From positions 1-8,278 of the forward strand of contig JAAYMJ010000077.1 of NCBI GenBank assembly GCA_012521455.1: a stretch of DNA of 8,278 nt. The letters run 5' to 3'. The notes below the pieces were generated by a model, which had not been told where the DNA came from, did not search any database, and saw nothing but the letters and a program-made list of their open reading frames with translations. Positions 1-6,908 of this stretch are shown here, one piece after another (position 1 is the stretch's first letter; each line of letters starts with the position of its first letter). A program made the translations under genes and the position numbers. This DNA comes from Clostridiaceae bacterium. GTDB taxonomy: Bacteria; Bacillota; Clostridia; UMGS1883; JAAYMJ01.

Positions 1-764
1 TAAGAAAGCCCCGCCACTATGGGAAGGAGGGCAATCCTCATTAAAAACCTTGTGGCAAGGTTATCCCATGAGATAAAACTAAAGAAAATTACGCTAATCA
101 ACATAACCAAAATCAAAAAACTTGTCCCGCACCTTGGGTGCAAGCGGGGCTGTTTTTTCACGTTTTCAACGGTTAATTCCAAATCGTTTTCATAGCAAAA
201 GATGGTCTTATGCTCCGCGCCGTGGTACATGAACACCCGCTTTATATCCTGCTGCTTTGAAACAATTAGTATATAGCCTATAAATATTGCTATCCTGATT
301 ATGCCCTCAATTAAATTCTTCAATAAATTCCCTTCCACCTTGTCCTTAAAAAACCCTACTATATAATTCGGCAAAAGGATAAAAAGGGCAATGGATAACA
401 CAAGGGACAATAAAACTGAAAAGTAAATAACCATATCCTTTAATTTGTCCCCGAATTTTCTTTCCAAAAAGGCCTCAAACTTTGAAGGCTTTGTGTTTTC
501 TTCCTCGGTTTCAAAAAACTCGGCTGAAAACATCAAGGCTTTCACGCTTGTAATCATGGAGTCAAAAAAGGAAAAAATCCCTCTCACAATGGGAATTTTA
601 TTTACATGGTACTTTGTAACCAGCGGGTTTAAGGGCTTTTTGTCAACCACTATTTCCCCGTCGGGTTTCCTGACAGCGGTGGCAATGTCCCGGGGCCCTC
701 TCATCATAACCCCTTCAATTACCGCGCTGCCGCCAATGCTTGTAATGTGCTTTTGTTTTGCCAA
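1..764 (-). CDS. yqhQ: DUF1385 / YqhQ-family membrane protein, C-terminus cut by window edge
   Basis: My own translation gives 254 codons without a stop before the left edge. YqhQ proteins are about 300-320 residues, so roughly 50-60 C-terminal residues are missing. Seen: an N-terminal GGSAVIEGVMMRGP block (about residues 11-24), a hydrophobic segment at about 111-135, another at about 152-169, then the family signature YHGAEHKT (H181 and H185) and an RCGTSF block (C212), followed by hydrophobic segments at about 214-231 and from 240 on. These blocks define DUF1385 (COG3872), sometimes labelled a predicted metal-dependent enzyme; its biochemical role is unknown. The His-rich loop and the Cys could bind a metal or serve catalysis, which is inference. 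The start is TTG: the only nearby upstream ATG (785-787) is out of frame and stops after five codons, while AGAGGTGA stands a few bases before the TTG. The gene has its own promoter and lies beyond a terminator, so it is probably transcribed separately from polC. Family assignment is confident, function is not. Confidence 0.93.
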   Translation of the reverse strand, partial: MAKQKHITSIGGSAVIEGVMMRGPRDIATAVRKPDGEIVVDKKPLNPLVTKYHVNKIPIVRGIFSFFDSMITSVKALMFSAEFFETEEENTKPSKFEAFLERKFGDKLKDMVIYFSVLLSLVLSIALFILLPNYIVGFFKDKVEGNLLKNLIEGIIRIAIFIGYILIVSKQQDIKRVFMYHGAEHKTIFCYENDLELTVENVKKQPRLHPRCGTSFLILVMLISVIFFSFISWDNLATRFLMRIALLPIVAGLS

Positions 765-769
765 TAAAA

Positions 770-777
770 TCACCTCT
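770..777 (-). promoter_or_regulatory. Ribosome binding site that decides the TTG start of the DUF1385 gene
   Basis: On the minus strand AGAGGTGA is followed by five bases (TTTTA) and then TTG at 764-762. The next in-frame ATG codons lie at residues 20 and 21, inside the conserved GGSAVIEGVMMR block, so starting there would remove conserved sequence. This makes the TTG the most likely start. Confidence 0.75.
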
Positions 778-785
778 TTGAGTCC

Positions 786-814
786 ATTTTAGCACATAAA
801 AAGCCCAAACACAA
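786..814 (-). promoter_or_regulatory. Predicted SigA-type promoter for the DUF1385 gene
   Basis: On the minus strand: -35 TTGTGT (814-809), a 17-base spacer, -10 TAAAAT (791-786), preceded by TGC, which fits an extended -10 element. Transcription would start near 779, giving a very short leader that still contains the AGAGGTGA ribosome site. The promoter lies just beyond the polC terminator, as expected for an independent unit. Prediction only. Confidence 0.6.
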
Positions 815-864
815 GCGTATTAATCCCATAAAATATTAAGGGGATTTTAACAATGCGCGCCCAT

Positions 865-896
865 AATAAAAAAGCGCAAGGAACACCTTGCGCTTT
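865..896 (-). terminator. Rho-independent terminator after polC
   Basis: An 11-base-pair perfect stem (871-881 with 886-896) closes a four-base loop. Read on the minus strand, the stem ends in CCTTGCGCTTT and continues into a further T run (TTTATTATGG), giving six uninterrupted Ts. It starts about 33 bases past the polC stop codon, so it ends the ispG-polC transcript. On the plus strand the stem is followed by GGGTTTTT, a weaker tract, and no plus-strand gene ends here. Confidence 0.9.
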
Positions 897-928
897 GGGT
901 TTTTAATAAATGCCGCAATTGCCGCAAG

Positions 929-3900
929 CTAAAAAAATGTCACCTGGCTGCTCTGCGGAAGCCCGTCTAAACAGTTGTTGCGTTCTAACAGCTCTATAAC
1001 TGTCTTTGAAATGCCGCAGCGGATCCTTAAATCCTCAACGGAGAAAAACTTCCCTTTTTCCCGTTCTTCAACTATGCTTGTGGCGGCGTTTATCCCAAGC
1101 CCCGGAAGGCTGGTTAAGGGGGGAAGGATTTTCCCGTCAACAATCTTAAACTTTGCGGCGTCCGACATGTATAAATCCACGGGCAAAAACTCAATGCCCC
1201 TTGCGTACATTTCATTTACCACTTCCAAAATGGTCAATATGTTTTTCTCCCTTGTATTGAGCTTTCCTTCCACGCTTTCCATTTCCTTTATCTTTTCCCG
1301 CACAAGGTATTTTCCTTTTGCCATAATTTCATAGTCAAAATCATCCGCCCTCACGGAAAAATATGAGGCGTAAAAGGCCAAGGGATAGTAAACCTTAAAG
1401 TACGCAATCCTCACCGCGTTGGTTACATACGCCGCCGCGTGGGCCTTCGGGAACATATACTGGATGGTGTTGCAGGACTTTATGTACCACTCGGGCACAT
1501 TGTGGGAGCGCATTTCCTCCTCGTCCTCGGGCTTTAGCTTTTTGCCCTTCCTCACCTGTTCCATTATGGTAAACGCCCGCTTTGCAGGCAAGCCCATATG
1601 CATAAGATAAATCATAATGTCGTCACGGCAGCATATTGCGTCTTTTAGGGTGCATATTTTTTTGGCAATCAAATCCTGGGCATTGTTTAGCCAAACGTCG
1701 GTGCCGTGGGAAAGCCCGCTTATGCGGATTAGCTCGCTGAATGTGGTGGGCTTTGTGTCCACCAGCATTTGACGCACGAATTTTGTCCCAAACTCGGGGA
1801 TTGCCAAAGTCCCGACGGGGCTGTTTATATCTTCAGGGCTAACCCCTAAAGCCTCGGTGCTGGTAAATAAGCTTAGCACCTTTTTGTCATCCAGGGGCAC
1901 TTCCCTTGCGTTTACCCCCGTCAAATCCTCCAGCATTTTAATCATGGTGGGGTCATCATGGCCCAGTATATCCAGTTTTAGCAAATTGTCATGGATTGAG
2001 TGGAAATCAAAGTGGGTGGTAATTATATCGCTTTTCACGTCGTCCGCCGGGTGCTGTAAGGGCGTGAACATGTGAATGTCCATTCCCTTTGGAAGGACAA
2101 TAATGCCCCCCGGGTGCTGGCCCGTCGTGCGCTTTACCCCCATGCACCCCTGCGTCAGCCTTTCAAGCTCCGCGTGGTTTACGGGAATGCCTTTATCTTC
2201 AAAATATTTTTTCACAAAACCAAAGGCGGTCTTTTCCGCAAGCTTTGATATGGTGCCTGCCCTGAACACATTCCCTGCCCCAAACAGGTATTCGGTATAC
2301 TTATGTGCCCTTGCCTGGTACTCCCCTGAAAAGTTTAAGTCAATGTCGGGGGCTTTGTCCCCGTCAAAGCCGAGGAAGGTTTCAAAGGGGATGTCATGGC
2401 CGTCTTTTTTTAAGGGGTGCCCGCAGCGGGGGCAGTCCTTATCCTCCATGTCAAAGCCCGATGAAACCGAGCCGTCGGTGAAAAATTCACTGAATTTGCA
2501 GTTGGGGCAAACATAGTGGGGCGGCAGGGAGTTTACTTCCGTGATTTCCGTCAAAAAGGCCACAAAAGAGGAACCGACGGAACCGCGGGAACCTACAATG
2601 TAGCCGTCTTCAAGGCTCTTTTTCACAAGAAGGCGGGCTATGTTATACATCACCGCAAACCCGTTTCCTATAATGGACTTAAGTTCTTTTTCAAGGCGCT
2701 CCTGCACTAAGGGGGGCAGAGGGTCGCCGTAAATTTCCTTTGCCCGCTCATAGCTGATACGTTCTATGTCCTCGTTGCTCCCCTCAATAATTGGGGGGTA
2801 GGTTTCCTTGGGGATGGGCCTGAAATCCTCGACCTCATCGGCAATCAGGTTGGGATTTTGAACAACCACCTCATAGGCCTTTTTTTCTCCTAAATAGCTG
2901 AATTCCTCAAGCATTTCACCGGTGGTCCTAAAATACAGCGGGGGCTGGTTGTCCGCGTCGTGGTAGCCCTGCCCAAACATTAGTATCCTTCTGAACACTT
3001 CGTCCTGGGGGTCCAGAAAATGCACGTCGCAGGTGGCCACAACTTTTTTATTTAACTTTTCCCCAAGCTCCACAATTTTGCGGTTTAAATTCCTGAGTTC
3101 TTCTTCACTTCCCACCGTGCCGTCCCGAAGCAAAAAGAAGTTGTTCCCGATGGGCTGGATTTCAAGGTAATCATAAAAGGAGGCAATTTTTATAAGCTCG
3201 TCCTCACTTTTTCCTTCCAAAACCCCCCTGAACACTTCCCCCGACTCGCAGGCAGAACCAATGATTAACCCTTCCCTGTGGGCGTTTATCAGGCTTTTGG
3301 GTATCCGCGGCCGCTTGTGGAAGTATTCTAAGTGGCTTTTTGTAACAAGGCGGTATAAATTCATAAGCCCGCCGTGGTTTTTTGCAAGTATGATAGCGTG
3401 ATAGGTTTTTGCGTTTTTAATGGTGTTTTCGCTGTGCAAGGACTCATTTATTTTAGCGATTTCAAAAACTTTCCGTTCTTTTAGCTTTTCGATACAGTTT
3501 GCCCAGATTTTTGTAAGCACTTCGGCGTCATTTACCGCCCTGTGGTGGTTTTCGTTGTCAATCCCTAAATGCTGCGCCATGGCTTTTAAGTTGTGCCGCG
3601 TTAAATCGGGGTAAAGCTCGCGGCAAAGCACCACCGTATCTATGTATGTGTTTTTAAACCCTAAATTGCACCTTTTGGCGTTTGCCCTGATAAAGGAGGT
3701 GTCAAACTGGGCGTTGTGGGCAATTAAGGGGGAGGCGCCGCAAAATTGAAGGAATTTTGGCAAAACTTCTTCAATTGCAGGCGCGTCCTTTACCATTTCA
3801 TCCGTAATCCCCGTAAGGTTTACGATATTATCAGGGATTTTCCGCTTTGGGTTTACAAAGGTGGAAAAGGTATCAATAATTTCCCCGTTTTTAACCTTCA

Positions 3901-5140
3901 CCGCGCCAATCTCGGTAATGGCGTCATTCACTGGGGAAAACCCTGTGGTTTCTATGTCAAAGATAACAAACTCATCGTCTATGCTTTGGTTGTCTTCCCC
4001 GTACACGCAGATGGGGTTGTCCACCAAATAACATTCCATGCCGAAGATTATTTTAATGTCGTTTTTCCCCTTTGCGGCAAACGCTTCAGGGAAGGCCTGC
4101 ACAACCCCGTGGTCGGTGATGGCGATGGCCTTATGACCCCATGATACTGCCCGGCTTATTAAATCCGACACGTTGGTCACCGCGTCCATCTGGGACATCT
4201 GGGTGTGGGCGTGAAGTTCCACCCGCTTAACATCCGCGGTATCCGTGCGCACATCTTTTTGGGCTTTTTGGATGTCGCGGACCATCAGCACCAAATCCCT
4301 TTCAAAGGTGTCGTAGGTTACATCCCCCCGCACAAGGAGGTGGGAGCCTTTTTTTACCAGGCTGTTTATGGTATCTAAGTTTTCCTTTTTGGCAAAAAGC
4401 TTACAGGGGATGGAATTGGTGTAGTCGGTGATATAAAAGCAGACTATGGCTTTCCCGTTTTTTGTGAGGGAATCGTCTTTTCTGTAAAACACATCCCCTT
4501 TTATGGTAACCCTGCCGCTTGCCTGGGATAAATCCGAAATCCTCACTGGCTCATCGGAAATCGGCTTTCCAAGATAAAGCTTTTCTTCCTTCTTTTCCTC
4601 TTTGGGGGCCTCTTTTTTGAAAACAACCTCCACAGGCGGGATTTCGGGGACCTGGTCAATGATATCTTCCAAAAAAGAAATATTAAAATCAAGGTTTAAG
4701 CTGTTTTTTAAAATCCGCTGTATTTTTTCGCCGCATTTTTCCCTTTCTAAAGACTCAATGTCCCCGTGCCTGATTACAATTTCTAACCGGGGATAATCCA
4801 CATTCCAAACGGAATCTTTTAGCACATAGCCTAAAATCGCGGATTCATTTCTGATTTGGTCAATAAAAAAGCCCTTGGTTTTTTCAATTAATTCGTCTGC
4901 GGGCAAATCCAAATTAAACCTGACTAAAACATGGCAGTCAGCAAGCTCATAATAACTGGTCAAAATCCCTTTTAGCTTTTCTATCTCAGAATAACCTATA
5001 ACCCCGCAAAGCTCAATTGCCACAGTCAGCACGCGCTTTGTGCGGGAAAGTGTGATGTCTAAGACTTTCGCGCCTTCCAAAGATGAAGGAAGGTTTATAT
5101 TTTTAAACGCATCTTTAAGACATACGCTTTTTGCAATCAT
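929..5140 (-). CDS. polC: DNA polymerase III alpha subunit, PolC type (Gram-positive replicase)
   Basis: Replicative DNA polymerase of Firmicutes, with polymerase and 3'-5' proofreading activity in one chain. At 1403 residues it is close to Bacillus subtilis PolC (about 1437). Domains in order: an N-terminal region (1-190, ending in a Lys/Glu-rich linker); an OB fold (about 200-290); the first half of a PHP domain with HAHTQMSQMDA (H310, H312) and ITDHG; a DEDDh exonuclease inserted in the PHP domain, with FDIETTG (D395, E397), HNAQFD (D480) and HHRAVND (H533, D538); the second PHP half with CDVHF (D705, H707); then the polymerase. There GSRGSVGSS (850-858), PDIDLNFSG (D932, D934) and LKLDILG (D1057) supply the expected catalytic aspartates. 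Four cysteines (C878, C881, C903, C906) form the PolC zinc site. The last five residues, QVTFF, fit a beta-clamp-binding peptide. The ATG overlaps the ispG stop. The gene appears complete and ends in TAG. Confidence 0.98.
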   Translation of the reverse strand: MIAKSVCLKDAFKNINLPSSLEGAKVLDITLSRTKRVLTVAIELCGVIGYSEIEKLKGILTSYYELADCHVLVRFNLDLPADELIEKTKGFFIDQIRNESAILGYVLKDSVWNVDYPRLEIVIRHGDIESLEREKCGEKIQRILKNSLNLDFNISFLEDIIDQVPEIPPVEVVFKKEAPKEEKKEEKLYLGKPISDEPVRISDLSQASGRVTIKGDVFYRKDDSLTKNGKAIVCFYITDYTNSIPCKLFAKKENLDTINSLVKKGSHLLVRGDVTYDTFERDLVLMVRDIQKAQKDVRTDTADVKRVELHAHTQMSQMDAVTNVSDLISRAVSWGHKAIAITDHGVVQAFPEAFAAKGKNDIKIIFGMECYLVDNPICVYGEDNQSIDDEFVIFDIETTGFSPVNDAITEIGAVKVKNGEIIDTFSTFVNPKRKIPDNIVNLTGITDEMVKDAPAIEEVLPKFLQFCGASPLIAHNAQFDTSFIRANAKRCNLGFKNTYIDTVVLCRELYPDLTRHNLKAMAQHLGIDNENHHRAVNDAEVLTKIWANCIEKLKERKVFEIAKINESLHSENTIKNAKTYHAIILAKNHGGLMNLYRLVTKSHLEYFHKRPRIPKSLINAHREGLIIGSACESGEVFRGVLEGKSEDELIKIASFYDYLEIQPIGNNFFLLRDGTVGSEEELRNLNRKIVELGEKLNKKVVATCDVHFLDPQDEVFRRILMFGQGYHDADNQPPLYFRTTGEMLEEFSYLGEKKAYEVVVQNPNLIADEVEDFRPIPKETYPPIIEGSNEDIERISYERAKEIYGDPLPPLVQERLEKELKSIIGNGFAVMYNIARLLVKKSLEDGYIVGSRGSVGSSFVAFLTEITEVNSLPPHYVCPNCKFSEFFTDGSVSSGFDMEDKDCPRCGHPLKKDGHDIPFETFLGFDGDKAPDIDLNFSGEYQARAHKYTEYLFGAGNVFRAGTISKLAEKTAFGFVKKYFEDKGIPVNHAELERLTQGCMGVKRTTGQHPGGIIVLPKGMDIHMFTPLQHPADDVKSDIITTHFDFHSIHDNLLKLDILGHDDPTMIKMLEDLTGVNAREVPLDDKKVLSLFTSTEALGVSPEDINSPVGTLAIPEFGTKFVRQMLVDTKPTTFSELIRISGLSHGTDVWLNNAQDLIAKKICTLKDAICCRDDIMIYLMHMGLPAKRAFTIMEQVRKGKKLKPEDEEEMRSHNVPEWYIKSCNTIQYMFPKAHAAAYVTNAVRIAYFKVYYPLAFYASYFSVRADDFDYEIMAKGKYLVREKIKEMESVEGKLNTREKNILTILEVVNEMYARGIEFLPVDLYMSDAAKFKIVDGKILPPLTSLPGLGINAATSIVEEREKGKFFSVEDLRIRCGISKTVIELLERNNCLDGLPQSSQVTFF

Positions 5141-6195
5141 CCTTCTTCTTCCTCTAGCCTTAAAATTTCTTCATAAAGCCTGTCTGCGGCGTTATCCTGC
5201 GGGATTGTCCCCACAACTTTTCCCTTTTTAAACAGCACAAAACTGCCGCGCCCGCCTGCAATGCCGATGTCGGCTTCTTTTGCCTCGCCGGGCCCGTTTA
5301 CCGCGCAGCCCATAACCGCCACATGAATGTTCTTTTTTATGTGGGAAAGCCGCCTTGAGACCTCGCTGGCTATGGGGATTAAATCCACCTGGCACCTTCC
5401 GCAGGTGGGGCATGAGGTCAAAATTGGCCCTTCCCTTAACATAAGTGCCTTTAAAAGTTCCACCCCCGCCCTTACTTCTTCCACAGGGTCGGCGGTAAGG
5501 GAAAACCTGATGGTGTCCCCGATTCCGTCTAAAAGCAAGCTTCCAATGCCGCAGGCGGATTTAATCAGGCCTTCAAAACTGGTTCCCGCCTCCGTCACCC
5601 CTAAATGCAGAGGGTAGCTGCTCTTATTTGAAAAAAGACGGTAAGCCATAACCGTGGTTTTGACGTCCGAGGCTTTCAGGGACACGCAAATATCGGTAAA
5701 ACCCAAATCCTCCAGGATTTCTATATGCCTGAAGGCGCTTTCGCATATCGCCTCAGGGGTGGCTTTGCCGTACTTTTTTAAAATGTCTTTTTCCAGTGAC
5801 CCCCCGTTTACCCCGATCCTTATGGGGATATTTCTTTCTTTGGCCGCTTTCACAACTTCCGCCACGTTTTCCCGCTTTCCAATGTTTCCGGGGTTTATCC
5901 TGATTTTGTCGGCCCCGTTTTCAATGCAGGATAAAGCCAGGCGGTGGTCAAAATGGATATCGCACACAATAGGTATGGGGCTTTCCTTTTTTATTTCATA
6001 AACTGCCTTTGCGCATTCCTCATTCAAAACCGCAAGCCGGACAATATCGCAGCCTGCGCTGTATAAATCAAAAATCTGGGACAATGTGGCGCGCACATCC
6101 TTAGTGTCGGTGTTGGTCATGGACTGCACCGTCACGGGGGCGCCGCCCCCGATATACACATTTCCCACTTTTATCTTTTTAGTTTCCTTTTTCAT
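5137..6195 (-). CDS. ispG: (E)-4-hydroxy-3-methylbut-2-enyl-diphosphate synthase
   Basis: IspG (GcpE) converts 2-C-methyl-D-erythritol 2,4-cyclodiphosphate to HMBPP, the penultimate step of the MEP isoprenoid pathway, in the cytosol and with a [4Fe-4S] cluster. The 352 residues match the usual length of the two-domain bacterial form. Seen: an N-terminal barrel beginning KIKVGNVYIGGGAPVTVQSMTN, with IVCDIHFD and KIRINPGN; the signature GVTEAGT; and a C-terminal cluster domain with SCPTCGRC (C262, C265) and GCAVNGPGEAKEADIG (C297, E304). These match the three cysteines and one glutamate known to hold the cluster in this family. The start is the ATG at 6195, five bases after GAGGCGG; an out-of-frame ATG four bases upstream opens only a six-codon frame. 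The stop overlaps polC by four bases, so both are probably one operon. In many Clostridia ispG and polC are adjacent, often after dxr and rseP; here the upstream neighbour is divergent instead. Confidence 0.98.
   Translation of the reverse strand: MKKETKKIKVGNVYIGGGAPVTVQSMTNTDTKDVRATLSQIFDLYSAGCDIVRLAVLNEECAKAVYEIKKESPIPIVCDIHFDHRLALSCIENGADKIRINPGNIGKRENVAEVVKAAKERNIPIRIGVNGGSLEKDILKKYGKATPEAICESAFRHIEILEDLGFTDICVSLKASDVKTTVMAYRLFSNKSSYPLHLGVTEAGTSFEGLIKSACGIGSLLLDGIGDTIRFSLTADPVEEVRAGVELLKALMLREGPILTSCPTCGRCQVDLIPIASEVSRRLSHIKKNIHVAVMGCAVNGPGEAKEADIGIAGGRGSFVLFKKGKVVGTIPQDNAADRLYEEILRLEEEEG
5141..5155 (-). promoter_or_regulatory. polC ribosome binding region inside the end of ispG
   Basis: Read on the minus strand, AGAGG (5155-5151) is followed by a purine run ending in AAGG directly before the polC ATG (5140-5138). 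The same bases encode the acidic Leu-Glu-Glu-Glu-Glu-Gly tail of IspG. The ispG TGA overlaps the polC ATG as ATGA, an arrangement typical of translational coupling. Spacing is about 10 bases from AGAGG; AGAAGG abuts the start codon and is less likely to be used. Confidence 0.7.
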
Positions 6196-6200
6196 TCATA

Positions 6201-6207
6201 CCGCCTC
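6201..6207 (-). promoter_or_regulatory. ispG ribosome binding site
   Basis: GAGGCGG on the minus strand lies five bases before the ATG at 6195-6193. The competing ATG at 6199-6197 is only one base away from it and reads into a stop after six codons, so this site supports the 6195 start. Confidence 0.7.
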
Positions 6208-6234
6208 AAAAATTCCGATATAAATTTTCTATAT

Positions 6235-6263
6235 ATTGTACCATTTTTTTAATTTTATGTATA
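6235..6263 (-). promoter_or_regulatory. Predicted promoter of the ispG-polC unit
   Basis: On the minus strand: -35 TATACA (6263-6258, four of six consensus bases), a 17-base spacer, -10 TACAAT (6240-6235), preceded by TGG, which gives an extended -10. The spacer contains an A-rich run. The predicted start is near 6228, leaving a leader of about 33 bases with GAGGCGG near its end. It faces away from the hemerythrin promoter, with 35 bases between the two -35 boxes. Confidence 0.65.
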
Positions 6264-6298
6264 GATGTTTTATAAATTTCGTGATAAAATACTAAATG

Positions 6299-6327
6299 TT
6301 GACAAAGCTTTAAGAAAATGCTATTAT
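6299..6327 (+). promoter_or_regulatory. Near-consensus SigA promoter for the hemerythrin gene
   Basis: TTGACA (6299-6304) is a perfect -35 box, followed by a 17-base spacer and TATTAT (6322-6327), preceded by TGC for an extended -10. The start would fall near 6334, giving a leader of about 50 bases. The leader begins with a small possible hairpin (GGTTTT 6335-6340 with AAAACC 6346-6351). A promoter this close to consensus suggests strong basal expression. Confidence 0.8.
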
Positions 6328-6370
6328 GTTAGTAGGTTTTTTCGGAAAACCAAGAATTTTGTATTTACAG

Positions 6371-6380
6371 GAAGGAAGGA
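6371..6380 (+). promoter_or_regulatory. Ribosome binding site that decides the hemerythrin start
   Basis: GAAGGAAGGA is followed by TAAC and then ATG at 6385. The frame stays open upstream to an ATG at 6265, but that lies ahead of the predicted promoter at 6299-6327 and has no ribosome site, so 6385 is preferred. Confidence 0.8.
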
Positions 6381-6384
6381 TAAC

Positions 6385-6789
6385 ATGATTCAGTGGAGCG
6401 ATAGTTTGTCCGTCGGCATTGAAAGCATTGACGAGCAGCACAAAGAGCTTATTTCAATTATTCAGCGGATAGGCGACATTGTAAAAACCCAAAGCTTTGA
6501 TTTAACTTCCATCTCCGAAATTGTGGCAGAACTTGACGATTATGTGCGGGTTCATTTTTCCCACGAAGAAGAACTAATGCAAGAAAGCGATTACCCTGAA
6601 AAGGAAACCCATATAAAACAGCACGACGCTTTAAGGGACAAGCTTGACACAATAAATGTGTTTGACGTGGACGATTACAGGAAATTTATTAATGAAACAT
6701 TAATGTTTCTCATTGACTGGCTAAGCGGCCATATTTTAAAAGTGGACAAACGTCTGGGTGCATATTTACAGGAAAACGGGTATAATTAA
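6385..6789 (+). CDS. Stand-alone bacteriohemerythrin (O2-binding di-iron protein)
   Basis: A 134-residue single-domain hemerythrin, the usual length for the free-standing bacterial form. It folds as a four-helix bundle that binds O2 reversibly at a non-heme di-iron centre in the cytoplasm. All seven iron ligands expected for the family are present: H19 in IDEQH, H57 and E61 in HFSHEE, H76 and H80 in HIKQH, H116 and D121 in GHILKVD. The N-terminal IQWSDSLSVGIESID block is also typical. There is no signal peptide, membrane segment or fused signalling domain, so it is more likely an oxygen carrier, scavenger or iron store than a chemotaxis sensor. It is monocistronic: its own promoter lies upstream and a strong terminator follows 24 bases after the stop. 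It is divergent from ispG-polC and upstream of aconitase. Family is certain; the physiological role is inferred. Confidence 0.95.
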   Translation: MIQWSDSLSVGIESIDEQHKELISIIQRIGDIVKTQSFDLTSISEIVAELDDYVRVHFSHEEELMQESDYPEKETHIKQHDALRDKLDTINVFDVDDYRKFINETLMFLIDWLSGHILKVDKRLGAYLQENGYN

Positions 6790-6813
6790 GCTAAAGATGA
6801 ATAATTTTCAAAG

Positions 6814-6857
6814 AAAGCAAGATTGTTAAAAACATTGACAATCTTGCTTTGTTTTTG
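6814..6857 (+). terminator. Rho-independent terminator after the hemerythrin gene
   Basis: A 13-base-pair perfect stem (6814-6826 with 6838-6850) with an 11-base loop is followed by GTTTTTG. It begins about 24 bases after the hemerythrin stop. The opposite strand has no T run after the stem, so it should act on plus-strand transcripts only. Confidence 0.88.
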
Positions 6858-6863
6858 TAAAAT
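6835..6863 (+). promoter_or_regulatory. Predicted promoter of the aconitase gene, overlapping the hemerythrin terminator
   Basis: TTGACA (6835-6840) is a perfect -35 box; a 17-base spacer leads to TAAAAT (6858-6863). The -35 box covers the last loop bases and the start of the right arm of the terminator stem, and the spacer contains the rest of the stem and the T run. Start would be near 6870, giving a leader of roughly 105 bases before the aconitase ATG. Confidence 0.6.
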
Positions 6864-6902
6864 GTAAGATAAGGCATATTTTAAGGCAATGGGCTGCTTT
6901 TG

Positions 6903-6908
6903 TATAAT
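6903..6908 (+). promoter_or_regulatory. Possible second -10 box upstream of aconitase
   Basis: A perfect TATAAT. The hexamer 17 bases upstream (TTTAAG, 6880-6885) matches the -35 consensus in only three of six positions, and there is no TG extension at the right place. It may be a weak second promoter or chance in AT-rich DNA. Confidence 0.3.

Noticed and set aside
445..792. A 115-codon plus-strand ORF opposite the DUF1385 gene
   Set aside because: The minus-strand frame encodes the DUF1385 signatures and has promoter and ribosome site; the plus-strand frame is its shadow.
912..927. Short direct repeat (GCCGCAA twice, 9 bases apart) just after the polC stop
   Set aside because: Only two short copies, no further units, no link to a mobile element or attachment site.
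975..5231. Many open frames of 60-150 codons on the plus strand opposite polC
   Set aside because: They are antisense shadows of a strongly conserved coding sequence, without ribosome sites, promoters or recognisable protein motifs.
5228..6001. Plus-strand and alternative-frame ORFs overlapping ispG
   Set aside because: IspG is intact with all cluster ligands in one frame; the others have low-complexity, non-protein-like composition.
6179..6199. Six-codon ORF overlapping the ispG start on the minus strand
   Set aside because: Its ATG is only one base from the GAGGCGG site, too close for good initiation; most likely chance.
6252..6290. Inverted repeat ATTTTAT / ATAAAAT between the divergent promoters
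   Set aside because: Low-complexity AT sequence with a 25-base gap; not distinguishable from chance and not like an operator I know.
6265..6384. N-terminal 40-residue extension of hemerythrin from an ATG at 6265
   Set aside because: It begins upstream of the predicted promoter, lacks a ribosome site, and the hemerythrin fold starts right at the 6385 ATG (IQWSDSLSVG).
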